A stretch of 44,354 nt of DNA from a candidate division WWE3 bacterium (GTDB taxonomy: Bacteria > Patescibacteriota > 4484-211 > GCA-002791395). The stretch covers positions 1 through 44,354 of the forward strand of contig JAGQKZ010000004.1 of the NCBI GenBank assembly GCA_020429745.1, written 5' to 3'. This document shows, piece by piece, positions 8,003 through 17,752 of the stretch. A program made the translations under genes and the position numbers. How positions within the stretch are numbered: position 1 is the stretch's first letter; each line of letters starts with the position of its first letter. The notes under the pieces were generated by a model. It was not told the origin of the DNA. It saw nothing but the letters and a program-made list of their open reading frames with translations, and did not search any database.

Positions 8003-11000
8003 TTACGGTCCTACGCATACATCTTCTGCGCCAGCACAGATCATCCAACCCGATGCCTGTATCTGACAAGTATCTTGCCAAACGTCATGCGGAGGTTTAG
8101 GAACGGCTGAAGCCGCATAAACGCAGACAGGAGCTCCCGGTGCAACTGTCTGGGCGAAGGTGAAGTCAATTCCCCCCGCATCGGTAAATTGTCGATAGAA
8201 AACACCGATTGAAGTACCTTGAGGGACCTCAGCGGAGAGGTCCCCAAACCCCTGGCAGTAACAAGCCGGGTTGCTAAAATGAGGCGACATATGGGCAGTT
8301 GGATGACCGTCGCAATCAACCGTAACACATAATGTATAACAATCGTGCCAGGCACACCCGGCCGTAATCACCGGCGATGGCCCTGGTACGTCATAAACCT
8401 CCTGCCATACCTTCTCACAGGTAACTGGATGGCGAATAACGTCGTTGCCCTCCACCAGCCAATCGGTCACATCACAGGTAGTGGCTAATGTGTTGGTCGT
8501 TGTTGTCGAACAATGATCTTGTATTGCCTGTTCAAAAGCCGAATAAGCAGCCCTGTGAACACCAGATCCATTCGTAATCCCCCAAGTGCTAGAACCGAAG
8601 TCTCTAATGGCCAGTAGTATTGCGACTTTTACATAACTATACGCGGGAGTAAATAGAGTGTCCAAGGTCTGCTGCAAGTACGCAGCCTGGTTAGCTTCCC
8701 CCACAGCCGAAGCCTCCCATCCGTACTCAGTGATCCAGATCGGTTTCCCTGCAATCGAATGTATCTGGTCAACCCAACCCAGATCAGCCGGGCCGTTCAA
8801 CTCATAAGGATGCACCGAGACCACATCATATGAATGCCCACCTGGTTTTGTATGCATATCGACAAGAAATTGCGCCTCATTAAATGTACCGTCCAAACCA
8901 CCAACGCTTACCTCAATATCCCGATTTTCTCCTTTCAATGTATCGTATGTAACCTTCAACCAGTAGGCGTACTCCGTTACTGATGCATCATCGTACGTGT
9001 CACCACTGCCAACCATAGAACCGTAACTATTTTCCTCATTCCAAAACTCGAACTTTGTTATATAAGGATACTTTTGGACTATCAGTCGTAGGTACTCCTT
9101 ATACTCAGATTCAAACGCAACGTTTGGTAGCCTACGATGGGGAGGCCTTGAATCTCCCGGTGCTGCCCAGCTTGGAGTACCAACAATACTTGCAACGATA
9201 TCAATACCTCTGCTATGGGCATCAGCCATAATAATATCTCTCGCGGCCCAATTATAAAAGTTTATAGCCGGTTCATCGTCGTCCCAACTAAAAGGAAGTC
9301 GCGTCGCTGGGACTCCCAAACTCTCCATTACTGCCATGTCTATGGTAAATGGCCAGTTGCCTGATAATGCCGACAAACGAGCATCGCAGTTCGTGGGGGG
9401 GGTCGGTGGAGTTGCGCCTAGCTGGTTGCGATCGATACCGATGTAATAGACCCTATCCGGGCCACTCTCATTTGCTCCCAAAACGTAAAGTACGTTGTTG
9501 ATAACCCCCGCAACGGAACCCTCAGGGTGGTCTCCGCCCCAAGAAACATTAATCGGTTCAGCCGGAAGTGAAGGCAAGGTTTCCCAAGATCCAGTAGGCA
9601 TCCCGGTAGTAGTATCAATCTTCGCACGATAAAATCGTGTTCCCCTTATAACATACAACCAATCATTATGTCCGATCATCTCCCCCCTGCCCCAGGCACC
9701 TGGATTACTGATCGTTTCCCAACTCCCCTCCGTTTGTCCATTATCGTTCACAACAATACGCCTAATCTCCGACGAATTAACCTTCCCCATGTAAATGAAA
9801 CCTTTATGCGGATCACTTGATTGTACAAAAGCAGCTTTATATTGAGCCTCGTTACCGCTATCAATGCTTCCACCCGTCCAACCATTATTGCCAAGTTCAG
9901 TGAAGTTATTAGCGGAGTTACCCATTGGGACCTCTGCGGAACGCATCATCTGGGTATAGCCACAGTCCTGGTTCGTATTACACTCTGGACCTGTGCCATG
10001 ATAATACCCGCCTAAGTGGAAGAAGAATATTTTTCCACTTGCAAACTCAGCAGTTATCGCATCATCCCATTCCGTATGAAGTCCTTGCATACACGCTCCA
10101 CCAGAACAGAGATCGTTTTGTGTAAAGGTATCTCCACTTGCATTGCCATCGTAACGCATGTAGTGTCCAGTCCTAAATAACCATGGATCACCATTTGCCA
10201 CCGGCAATGCATATCCTTTCTCAGATCCCCCCAGACCTGTAAAAGGCTGCCAGTTGGTGAGGTTTCCATCAATACCGGCCTGCGCATACCAGCCACCTAC
10301 TCCATATCTTTTCACTACATAAAACTTATCCCCGAGAGCAAATGCAGGCGCAGGATTTTCCTCGACCTCAGCTGGTAGAGGATCTGACTTCATCCAAGCG
10401 CCGCCGACGGCATCCGAAGGCGTCGGTGTTGGCGTTGGAGTATCGGTTGGAGTAAGTAGCACACCCATCGCTCCGAAGACAGATGCCAAACTAACTAAAC
10501 CGTGATTAACACCGGCGATGTTTGTTGTGTTGCCTTCTATCAGCGCGCGCACTTCAGTATTGGTAAGCGTTGGGTCTTGCGACAAGATCATCGCAGCAAT
10601 CGAAGCTACCATGGGGGACGCCATCGAGGTCCCCGACCAGGCAACATAAGAGTCGTCGGCTACCGGCCCCTGGTTACCTGAGGTGTCGTACTCATGTGCA
10701 ACCGTCGACGCTATACCTACGCCAGGTGCGGCTACATCAACCCAGCTACCATGCTCCGAAAAATCAGCTAAATCACCGTTTTGATTCGATGCACCCACGG
10801 CGATAACCTTATCGTAAGCAGCAGGATATATTGTAGGATTCGCAGTCGGGCAATCAGGCGGATTGACCATGCCACAGTTACCGGCAGCTGCCACTACCAC
10901 CACACCTGAGCCCCACGCAAAGTTGACGGCGTTTTCTAAAAGATTACTAGGAGTCGGACTACCGACGCTCAGGTTGATCACCTTTACGCCCTGTGCCACC

Positions 11001-11809
11001 AGACCCGCTATCGCCGCCGCGACCCAGTCGTCACGACACGTCCCGTCACTTTCACAGCCGGTTGCACCGATCATATGAATGTTTGCACCGATCGAAGCCA
11101 CACCCTTATTGTTGTCGGTAGCCGCACCGATAATGCCCGCAACGTGCGTGCCATGATCGCCATCCGTCTCGCCGTGATCAGCTAGCTGCATGTCAACCTT
11201 GCCGGCTAGATCCTCCTGCGATAATCGGATCGTGCTGTCGACTACTCCGACGAGTACGTTCTCATCGCCTTGTTCCACACCCCAAACGGTCGGCATATCA
11301 AGAGCCTCCAGCCACCAGGGCGTGCCTAAAGTTGTGTAATCGTTCGGCGGTGGCGTAAACGGCGTGTAAGCCTGCACGGATCTTACAACATTGTAATCCA
11401 CCGAGGCATATCCATCCACACCTTGCATCTGCAAAAACTTGTCTTGAAGATCGGTGCCCGTTGGGAAGTAGATACTCCAGAACCCCTCCATGACCTCCTC
11501 CATGCTCTCCCCACCAATCTCCTTCATCAGCTCCTGGCGCCGTGCCTCGTCAACACCCTCGTCAAAGCTAACAACAAGCATGTCTTTAACCACAACGGTC
11601 TCCTGACCGTCGTAGACAACCTTTGTGCGATCATCCGTCAACGGCACACTAGCCCCCGTACCTGAAAGACCTAAGTCGACAACACTGCTCCGCGACTTAA
11701 AAAACAACGACCATATCGTAAATACAATAACTGACATACATATCAGTCCGGCTACTAATCCAAGGATTATCTTGGTTTTTTTGTTAAGATTTTGTATCAC
11801 GTTTTTCAT
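8003..11809 (-). CDS. Giant anchored subtilase / propeller-like / clan GH-A glycosidase fusion
   Basis: 1268 residues. TM anchor at about 13-37. A propeptide-like region is followed by a subtilisin (S8) domain at about 160-450, with D191 (GVVDST), H219 (DGDHGTH), N311 (AAGNCG) and S395 (SGTSMASP): a full catalytic set. A Thr-Pro linker (453-465) leads to a repeated beta-rich region (about 470-795) resembling a kelch or sialidase propeller. Residues about 805-1095 form a TIM-barrel glycosidase resembling GH39/GH5, with likely acid/base E925 (EFWNEEN) and nucleophile E1028 (WITEYGW). The tail is cysteine-rich (about 12 Cys), probably disulfide-bonded outside the cell. Protease and glycosidase in one chain is an uncommon architecture. 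The GH substrate cannot be told from sequence. Separated by 9 nt from the preceding subtilase and by 14 nt from the M23 gene. Confidence 0.85.
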   Translation of the reverse strand: MKNVIQNLNKKTKIILGLVAGLICMSVIVFTIWSLFFKSRSSVVDLGLSGTGASVPLTDDRTKVVYDGQETVVVKDMLVVSFDEGVDEARRQELMKEIGGESMEEVMEGFWSIYFPTGTDLQDKFLQMQGVDGYASVDYNVVRSVQAYTPFTPPPNDYTTLGTPWWLEALDMPTVWGVEQGDENVLVGVVDSTIRLSQEDLAGKVDMQLADHGETDGDHGTHVAGIIGAATDNNKGVASIGANIHMIGATGCESDGTCRDDWVAAAIAGLVAQGVKVINLSVGSPTPSNLLENAVNFAWGSGVVVVAAAGNCGMVNPPDCPTANPTIYPAAYDKVIAVGASNQNGDLADFSEHGSWVDVAAPGVGIASTVAHEYDTSGNQGPVADDSYVAWSGTSMASPMVASIAAMILSQDPTLTNTEVRALIEGNTTNIAGVNHGLVSLASVFGAMGVLLTPTDTPTPTPTPSDAVGGAWMKSDPLPAEVEENPAPAFALGDKFYVVKRYGVGGWYAQAGIDGNLTNWQPFTGLGGSEKGYALPVANGDPWLFRTGHYMRYDGNASGDTFTQNDLCSGGACMQGLHTEWDDAITAEFASGKIFFFHLGGYYHGTGPECNTNQDCGYTQMMRSAEVPMGNSANNFTELGNNGWTGGSIDSGNEAQYKAAFVQSSDPHKGFIYMGKVNSSEIRRIVVNDNGQTEGSWETISNPGAWGRGEMIGHNDWLYVIRGTRFYRAKIDTTTGMPTGSWETLPSLPAEPINVSWGGDHPEGSVAGVINNVLYVLGANESGPDRVYYIGIDRNQLGATPPTPPTNCDARLSALSGNWPFTIDMAVMESLGVPATRLPFSWDDDEPAINFYNWAARDIIMADAHSRGIDIVASIVGTPSWAAPGDSRPPHRRLPNVAFESEYKEYLRLIVQKYPYITKFEFWNEENSYGSMVGSGDTYDDASVTEYAYWLKVTYDTLKGENRDIEVSVGGLDGTFNEAQFLVDMHTKPGGHSYDVVSVHPYELNGPADLGWVDQIHSIAGKPIWITEYGWEASAVGEANQAAYLQQTLDTLFTPAYSYVKVAILLAIRDFGSSTWGITNGSGVHRAAYSAFEQAIQDHCSTTTTNTLATTCDVTDWLVEGNDVIRHPVTCEKVWQEVYDVPGPSPVITAGCAWHDCYTLCVTVDCDGHPTAHMSPHFSNPACYCQGFGDLSAEVPQGTSIGVFYRQFTDAGGIDFTFAQTVAPGAPVCVYAASAVPKPPHDVWQDTCQIQASGWMICAGAEDVCVGP

Positions 11810-11818
11810 ATTAACTTA

Positions 11819-13252
11819 TCAGTCGCACATATCACAAACCTCGCTTCTTGTCGGCCCAAAATAATCCGGGGTCGGGGTGACTACATTCGCTACTCTGCTC
11901 ACTACCGCCGCTGCATCTACTAAACCGTACCTGCTGACGTAATCCGGTTGCGCCGTTGTCTCAAGCGTCTCAATGAACTCAGGAAGAGGCGTTGTTGACT
12001 TAGCGGCAGAGACCATTAACGCCGCAACACCCGAAACGACAGCAGATGAGATCGAGGTCCCACTCGCAAGTACGTACTTACCTCCCGGATAAGTAGTCAC
12101 GACGTTTACTCCGGGAGCACTCAGCAACGCATAATTCCCCTCTGCACCGACGTTCCCTGTGGCAAAGGTCGCCTTTGTCAACTTATCGGTCAAGGCCGTC
12201 ACACCTACAACCTCGTTGTATGCAGCCGGATACATTACGGTACTATTTTTAGAGTACGGAAAATCGCCATCGAGGTTATATGACCTCGTCTCAAAACAAG
12301 CCGAACTCTGCGTGTCGGCCGCCGCATCCTCCACTGCATTTCCGCAGTTACCTACTGCTGCAACAATAATAGTTCGTTCATTGATGTACATATCGAAGAT
12401 CACGTCATGTAGCACGACATTATCAAACGGAGTACCCATGCTTATGTTGATTACGCGCACACGTTTTTTAACCAGTTCGTTTAGCGCCTCGATCATGCTC
12501 GCAACGGTTGTTCCACCGTTTGCTGCGATGATCTTTGTTGCATAGCCCACCGAAGAGATACCGCGATCGTTATTGGTTGCAGCGGCGATAACACCAGCCA
12601 CCATCGTGCCGTGTGGCGTGCCCTTCTCCTTCGTTAAAGTCTCGACCTTACCTTTTAAATCGGGATGTGTCACATCAACAGGGGTATCGACCATACCGAC
12701 TACAACGTCCTCACTGCCCTTTGTAACGTCCCAGGCCACCGGCGCGTTTATTGCATCAAGCCAGTATGCACTTGTTGTGTCGGTACGTCCCGGATCAACG
12801 GTGAGCTTATCGTAATCATTAGGGACAAAAAATGGCGCAATAGCGTCGTTGAGTTCAGTTGATAACACCGAATCCAGCTTAGCAAGCTCTGACGATTTTG
12901 TCGCAAGATCGGTATCGTCTGAGAACCTAAACAACCAGTAAGTCGGCGATATTTTTCGCTCTGACTCCGCACCAACGTAGTTTGCAAGTTCGCTAATGTC
13001 GGAATCACTCAATGCTGGAACAGGGCGCACAAAAATAGCACCCTTTTCTACAACACGGTACTCTCCTTCGCTCTTTATTATGTACTGCCGATCCTGTGGC
13101 AGCAGCAGTCCACCGTCTATAACACCCGCACTTTCACTCACAACGCCAAGGCTCATGACGAAGATCGCGGTAACGATCGCCCCTACTACACCGGACACGA
13201 TGATAAGCAACCCGCCTACGTTCCAGCTGTGTTGCTTAAGTACTGCTATCAT
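11819..13252 (-). CDS. Membrane-anchored subtilisin-like serine protease (S8)
   Basis: 477 residues. TM anchor at about 13-37, then a region of about 110 residues that looks like an inhibitor-type propeptide, then the S8 domain: D189 (GMVDTPVD), H214 (GTPHGTMVAG), oxyanion N302 (AVGNCG) and S400 (SGTSISSAVV). All catalytic residues are kept. The short tail after a TPTP piece ends in CDMCD. It resembles the protease half of the next gene (8003-11809) in order and spacing of motifs, so the two are probably paralogues by duplication. Its ATG overlaps the stop of the upstream 334-residue gene (ATGA). An extracellular maturation or degradative protease is expected; its substrate may include the other products of this operon. 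Confidence 0.9.
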   Translation of the reverse strand: MIAVLKQHSWNVGGLLIIVSGVVGAIVTAIFVMSLGVVSESAGVIDGGLLLPQDRQYIIKSEGEYRVVEKGAIFVRPVPALSDSDISELANYVGAESERKISPTYWLFRFSDDTDLATKSSELAKLDSVLSTELNDAIAPFFVPNDYDKLTVDPGRTDTTSAYWLDAINAPVAWDVTKGSEDVVVGMVDTPVDVTHPDLKGKVETLTKEKGTPHGTMVAGVIAAATNNDRGISSVGYATKIIAANGGTTVASMIEALNELVKKRVRVINISMGTPFDNVVLHDVIFDMYINERTIIVAAVGNCGNAVEDAAADTQSSACFETRSYNLDGDFPYSKNSTVMYPAAYNEVVGVTALTDKLTKATFATGNVGAEGNYALLSAPGVNVVTTYPGGKYVLASGTSISSAVVSGVAALMVSAAKSTTPLPEFIETLETTAQPDYVSRYGLVDAAAVVSRVANVVTPTPDYFGPTRSEVCDMCD

Positions 13253-14253
13253 TCGTCCGCCGCCTCCACGGCTACAGTAGTATCACCTGACGAAAAGATA
13301 TAAACCGGACTAAGCGTTCTTGTTTTTGATAGGGTGTAGAAGTCCTTCTGATTGATGTAGTAAGCCGGATAGATACTATCGATCAGCCACTGCGTAGAAG
13401 GATCATCTCGCATCTTCACAACCGAAAATTCACCGTTTTGAAACTTTTGTTGTGCACTCGCAAAGCTAAGCACATCCATCTCAGGGTTCGTTTGTTCAAA
13501 GTTAGGGATAAATAGCGACATAAGCTTTATGGTGCCCGTGCCATCGACGTAAACGTAGCTCTCGATCGGCATAATAACCGGCACTCCAGCTATCTCAAAA
13601 GGTATGGTGAGACGAATGAGCGGACCAGTACCTGAGGTAACCTTTGTAACGGTATCGGTCGAATCGAGGTAGTAATACTCCGCCGTCACCGCATCGAGAT
13701 TCATCCCCGTTATAGGAAGTTGCGTCTTGGTGAAGAAGTTATTGAGCGCATTTACCGCAATTTGCTGGGACGGAACGTTAGTGTGGTCTATGTTGCTGTC
13801 CAGGTTAAACGCCGTAGAAAAGTTGATCTCTCCGATATCTTTTGCGATGTAAAGCGAACGCACGTCTTCAAGCCACGCCGGATTCGTACTCGACGGAAGT
13901 ACCACCGCCTTTGAACTAAAACCTAACGCGTCGGCGATCAATACCTGCCTGCTCGAATCGAACCAGTTGTCGACCGGATGCCCCAGCGCAATCTCTGGCA
14001 TCTTGCTTACCACCTTTGTCGAGACTCCACTGTCGACCTTCACATCAACCTGCCCCTTATAAACGGTATCGATGTTTTGTGGTGCATTAACAAACGTGAC
14101 AACCTCCGCCTTGCCACGATTACGGCTAAGAAGGTACATACCAAAGATGATTAAGATAATCACAACCACGCCAAGTGCATACGGCTTGTTGTTTTTAACA
14201 AGTTCGACCAATCTTGATGCAAATTGTTTGAGCAGTTCTTTTATCTTTATCAT
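13249..14253 (-). CDS. Single-pass membrane protein with extracellular alpha/beta domain, unknown function
   Basis: 334 residues. I chose the ATG at 14253 because it overlaps the preceding stop as ATGA and gives a normal anchor: basic residues, then a hydrophobic helix at about 26-42. The extracellular part (about 50-334) has no cysteine and no obvious catalytic motif. It alternates helices and strands in a way that suggests two related alpha/beta sub-domains (one containing QQIAVNALNNFFTK, another SFASAQQKFQNGEF). The pattern recalls YycH/YycI or PepSY-like folds, but identity is too uncertain to name. Being coupled at both ends to enzyme genes, it may be a chaperone, inhibitor or scaffold for the neighbouring proteases; this is inference. 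Confidence 0.78.
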   Translation of the reverse strand: MIKIKELLKQFASRLVELVKNNKPYALGVVVIILIIFGMYLLSRNRGKAEVVTFVNAPQNIDTVYKGQVDVKVDSGVSTKVVSKMPEIALGHPVDNWFDSSRQVLIADALGFSSKAVVLPSSTNPAWLEDVRSLYIAKDIGEINFSTAFNLDSNIDHTNVPSQQIAVNALNNFFTKTQLPITGMNLDAVTAEYYYLDSTDTVTKVTSGTGPLIRLTIPFEIAGVPVIMPIESYVYVDGTGTIKLMSLFIPNFEQTNPEMDVLSFASAQQKFQNGEFSVVKMRDDPSTQWLIDSIYPAYYINQKDFYTLSKTRTLSPVYIFSSGDTTVAVEAADE

Positions 14254-17200
14254 GGTGGATACGCTGGACACCAACCTCCGGAGCCGCTATACAAACCCCA
14301 ACCACCCAGTTTGTTACAAACAAGGTCTGCATAACCCATCTCGTTCTCAGGCGGAACACTAACATCGTGGTCCTTTAGAGGATTGGGGAGAAGTGGACCT
14401 GAAACAGTACCTGGATAAGTAGAGTCAAGCAGGAATGTTGCATCCTGAACATACGCGATTGTAGATCCATTTGGGGCATTGCTCCCCTGATACTTCCAGC
14501 TCGCATCATAGATAACGCCTTGCTCGCTCGGGTCAACTCCGCCGCCCGCTACAACCGTATAGTAATGACCACGTGTGTCTAGTCGAGATGGGGTAATCTT
14601 GCTCAACAAAACCCTTGCCATTAACTCAATCGCATCACTCGTCCTACATCGAGAAAGACGTAATGGGTCAGGGGTAATCGTCGAACCCACGTCGCAGACC
14701 TGTCTGTCGTAAGGTACTCCGCTAGTTTCATAAGCTTCATAATAGTCGTTTGTAACATCATTGTAGGTACCGTCTACTATTTGTGCCGGACCTAATGCTG
14801 TGAAGGTGTTAGGAGTACAGTCAAATGTTGTAGTCCCGACCAGTGTTCTGTTTGTCAAATCAGGAATCGCCTCAATCTCCAAGATCGCCCTCAGCCATCC
14901 CTCGGGCACGTTATATTCACTAGCTGCATGGGCAATCGCGGAGTTGACAGTCGCAATCGATAGATCGTATTTGCAAGTTGCTGGCGTTGGCGTCGGCGTT
15001 ACAGGTCCCAGCGATGGTGTGGGTGTCGGCGTATCTGTTGGAAGCGGCGTTACGAAAGCGCTGTTGACATAAACCGGTCCTCGCACCGCTACCGGTTTCA
15101 AATGATTAACCGGGAAGAAGAAACCAGGCCGTCCCGGATCTTGAATACACGCCTCGATGTAAGGATCCTCAAGACATCCATACACATCAAGACTCGCGTA
15201 ATACAAGTCTCCTACTGTTCTGTCGGTCACGATCTCGTACTGAATATGCCGCCTTCCAGGACTACCTGAATCTCCAACCAATCCTAACAACTGGTTACGA
15301 GAGACGTAGGGGCCAAAACCATAAGGAAGCTTCTCCAATCCTAACGGTATCTCGTTTAAGAAAAACTCCGTAGAGTAACTCAACCTTCTGTTGCGTACGT
15401 CAGCAATAAAGAGGTTATTCGGAACAAGGTGCGTGTACTGGGTTATTACGTCAGGGAAATTGTCGCGGTCTAAGTCGGTCTCAACCTGTACCATCCAACC
15501 CTTCTCCTTGTACTGTGCCGGAGCTGGACCAGCATAAGTTACAAATCCCGCATGCGTGCTGTAGACGAAGTTGGCGCTGGCGTTGCTGTAACTTGGATCG
15601 ATATCAATACCGGGGTGAATGTACCCTTCTCGCGGTGTAACGACCACTGCAGGCGTAGGTGTTGGTACCGCAATCGGTTCACAATAATAAACCCTCGAAT
15701 CCGCTGCGAGTGGTTGCGTTTTTAGTTCGGGGGCAACGACGCGTACCATTGCAAAAATATCGTCGTCTTTCACGGAAGCCGTGGAGGCGGGGTCGCAATC
15801 ACAATTTAAGCGGAAGTCGGTATCTCCATCAAGTCCGTCGTTTAACACAAAACCATTACCTACATTGAAGTTCCACATCTTCTCTTTCCAGAGACCACTG
15901 TCGTTTTTCTGCACGGTCTGTCTACGGACATTACCTGTTTCATCTTCATACTCCAATGAGAAAGTACCCGTCCCAGAGTCTAGGTAATTTACCGTAACAT
16001 TAACGCTCGACGCCGTCGGTATTCCTGTTGCGTTATCCACAACAAACGACATATAGTAACCGTCATTTGCCATATCAGTAGCACGCGCACCGGCAGAGAA
16101 AGGATGTGACAGTTGAGATCCATCAAGATAGCTACTCTGCAACTGAGATCCCGTAATAAATCTTGTATTGTTATTGGGGATATCGTACGCACAATTATTA
16201 ATCGTCGTAGAGTAATTTTCTTGACCATCGGCCAGTACCCCACCTTGATTACGAATTAATGAGGTATCTTCGGTCGCTTCCGGCCGATAAAGATAGAAAT
16301 CCTTATCACCTCTCTCGGTGAATTCGTACGGATAATAGTTCCCAGAACCCGGTACGGCAGGTGGAGGGCTAGAGGGGGGAATAGAGTCGTATTCAGAGAG
16401 AACATCCGCGAAAGCAATCCAGGCGTTTGGAGATTGGTTGGGAGTTTTGCCGATGGAGTCTTCCAGAAGCTCATCGAACCACGTCAGTCCCATATCGTGT
16501 ATCAGCCTGTACTTACGTGCGAAAAATTCACCTTGAAAGCTGAGAACATCACCATTTAACTCCAATGAGTTAATATAATCCCAAAAAGCCACTTGGTATC
16601 GTGCATCTGAATAACAATAGGTGCTACTACAGTGATTATTATCAGGACCTGTTTGCCAATAATACGGCTCAAAGCCATGCGGAAGCGTTAAAGGCGTCAT
16701 CGCAACAAAATCGTAAAAGCCACCTTTTCCACCAGCATCGTAGTTTACCTTCGTATTGAAACTATTCTCACTTGCTGGCGCTAGACCGTTTAACTTAATT
16801 CCAATTCCTAGCTGTTGGGCTCTTGCAGAGTATCTGCTCCTAAGATTTGAAGACGCCGCTGCCGCTTGCAAGAACAAGGGGAACGCCAAACCACTACCCT
16901 CCTGATATGCATTCTTATACCATTGGAGAGATTCAAGAACGTAGTTATTATATGCCGACATTCTCGTTGAATCGTTCACAAATGTGGTTTTGTAAGCGCA
17001 ACCTGATTGATTTACCGTCGGTGTCGATTCGTCACTCAATCCGGTTGACAAGTATACAGCCTGAACAATATCCTTATATGACGACTGTTTTATATGTTCG
17101 GCAAAGGCTGTTATAAATGCTTGAAACTGCTGTTGCCAATAAGAATCTCCATATGCGGGAATCTCCTGGTCGGCACAACCCACCGCAGTAATTTTTAACT

Positions 17201-17750
17201 GAGTAGGATCCACCACATTACCCTTTATGAACTGTGGCGTATAGTCTTTGAATGTTCCCCCCTCGTCGAGATAAAAAGCCACTGAAAGCGTGACCGGTTT
17301 ATAATTTACTGTATTTCCGGAAGCATCCTGAATCGCCATGCTACTGGCCTGTTGCAAAGCAGTGTCGACTCGAGTCCAGTTGTACTGCCCGACTCCTGAC
17401 TGAAGATCGCTCCAGAGAAAATACAACTGACTACCAAACGAACCGTAATAGTAATCGTTTCTTATGGCAGGAAGTCCAAGGAAACAGTCGTCATTTGTAC
17501 CAGCCTTTTTGAGTGTTTTCGGGTCACAGTTGCCTGAATCGTACTGGAGATAGGTGACACTATCGATGTCAAACTTTGAATTGCTAAAAGCCGCTCCTCC
17601 CGCAGCGACAACTTGGTTGTCGGCAAGATTCGGGACTGCAATCTGCGACCGAAGATGCCACTTGTAAACCGCAGTAAAACAAGCCAGAACAAACACAAGC
17701 GCACCAACTCCAAGTATTATCCTGTGTTTTAATATATTTTTAATATCCAC
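14250..17750 (-). CDS. Giant anchored multidomain wall-degrading-type protein (barrel, degenerate M23, lytic transglycosylase-like)
   Basis: 1166 residues, GTG start 2 nt after the preceding stop and no visible Shine-Dalgarno. TM anchor about 9-30. Residues about 60-450 resemble a TIM-barrel glycosidase of the beta-galactosidase-like type (FLWSDLQSGVGQYNW), but the catalytic acids are not certain. A beta-sandwich-like region follows (about 490-690). An M23-like domain (about 705-880) has HPGID (H712, D716) and YTH774, but the HxH motif reads H835-I-Q837, so one zinc ligand is replaced by Gln. After a Thr-Pro linker, about 925-1110 looks like a soluble lytic transglycosylase (YNVPEGWLRAILEIEA with candidate Glu 958 or 960, and ALGPAQI). 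Expected to act on peptidoglycan outside the cell. Substrate and activity of the first barrel are unknown. Confidence 0.75.
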   Translation of the reverse strand: MDIKNILKHRIILGVGALVFVLACFTAVYKWHLRSQIAVPNLADNQVVAAGGAAFSNSKFDIDSVTYLQYDSGNCDPKTLKKAGTNDDCFLGLPAIRNDYYYGSFGSQLYFLWSDLQSGVGQYNWTRVDTALQQASSMAIQDASGNTVNYKPVTLSVAFYLDEGGTFKDYTPQFIKGNVVDPTQLKITAVGCADQEIPAYGDSYWQQQFQAFITAFAEHIKQSSYKDIVQAVYLSTGLSDESTPTVNQSGCAYKTTFVNDSTRMSAYNNYVLESLQWYKNAYQEGSGLAFPLFLQAAAASSNLRSRYSARAQQLGIGIKLNGLAPASENSFNTKVNYDAGGKGGFYDFVAMTPLTLPHGFEPYYWQTGPDNNHCSSTYCYSDARYQVAFWDYINSLELNGDVLSFQGEFFARKYRLIHDMGLTWFDELLEDSIGKTPNQSPNAWIAFADVLSEYDSIPPSSPPPAVPGSGNYYPYEFTERGDKDFYLYRPEATEDTSLIRNQGGVLADGQENYSTTINNCAYDIPNNNTRFITGSQLQSSYLDGSQLSHPFSAGARATDMANDGYYMSFVVDNATGIPTASSVNVTVNYLDSGTGTFSLEYEDETGNVRRQTVQKNDSGLWKEKMWNFNVGNGFVLNDGLDGDTDFRLNCDCDPASTASVKDDDIFAMVRVVAPELKTQPLAADSRVYYCEPIAVPTPTPAVVVTPREGYIHPGIDIDPSYSNASANFVYSTHAGFVTYAGPAPAQYKEKGWMVQVETDLDRDNFPDVITQYTHLVPNNLFIADVRNRRLSYSTEFFLNEIPLGLEKLPYGFGPYVSRNQLLGLVGDSGSPGRRHIQYEIVTDRTVGDLYYASLDVYGCLEDPYIEACIQDPGRPGFFFPVNHLKPVAVRGPVYVNSAFVTPLPTDTPTPTPSLGPVTPTPTPATCKYDLSIATVNSAIAHAASEYNVPEGWLRAILEIEAIPDLTNRTLVGTTTFDCTPNTFTALGPAQIVDGTYNDVTNDYYEAYETSGVPYDRQVCDVGSTITPDPLRLSRCRTSDAIELMARVLLSKITPSRLDTRGHYYTVVAGGGVDPSEQGVIYDASWKYQGSNAPNGSTIAYVQDATFLLDSTYPGTVSGPLLPNPLKDHDVSVPPENEMGYADLVCNKLGGWGLYSGSGGWCPAYPP

Positions 17751-17752
17751 AG

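Noticed and set aside
7989-8081. N-terminal extension of the M23 protein by 31 residues
   Set aside because: It would overlap the end of the preceding subtilase fusion gene, is Arg/Trp-rich without a signal pattern, and MVDKKK with AAGGGG upstream is a better start.
10410-10455. Thr-Pro-coding repeat in the subtilase fusion as a recombination hotspot
   Set aside because: Short, imperfect and explained by linker composition.
12159-12545. Plus-strand open frame opposite the 477-residue subtilase
   Set aside because: Antisense to a gene with an intact catalytic set; no Shine-Dalgarno.
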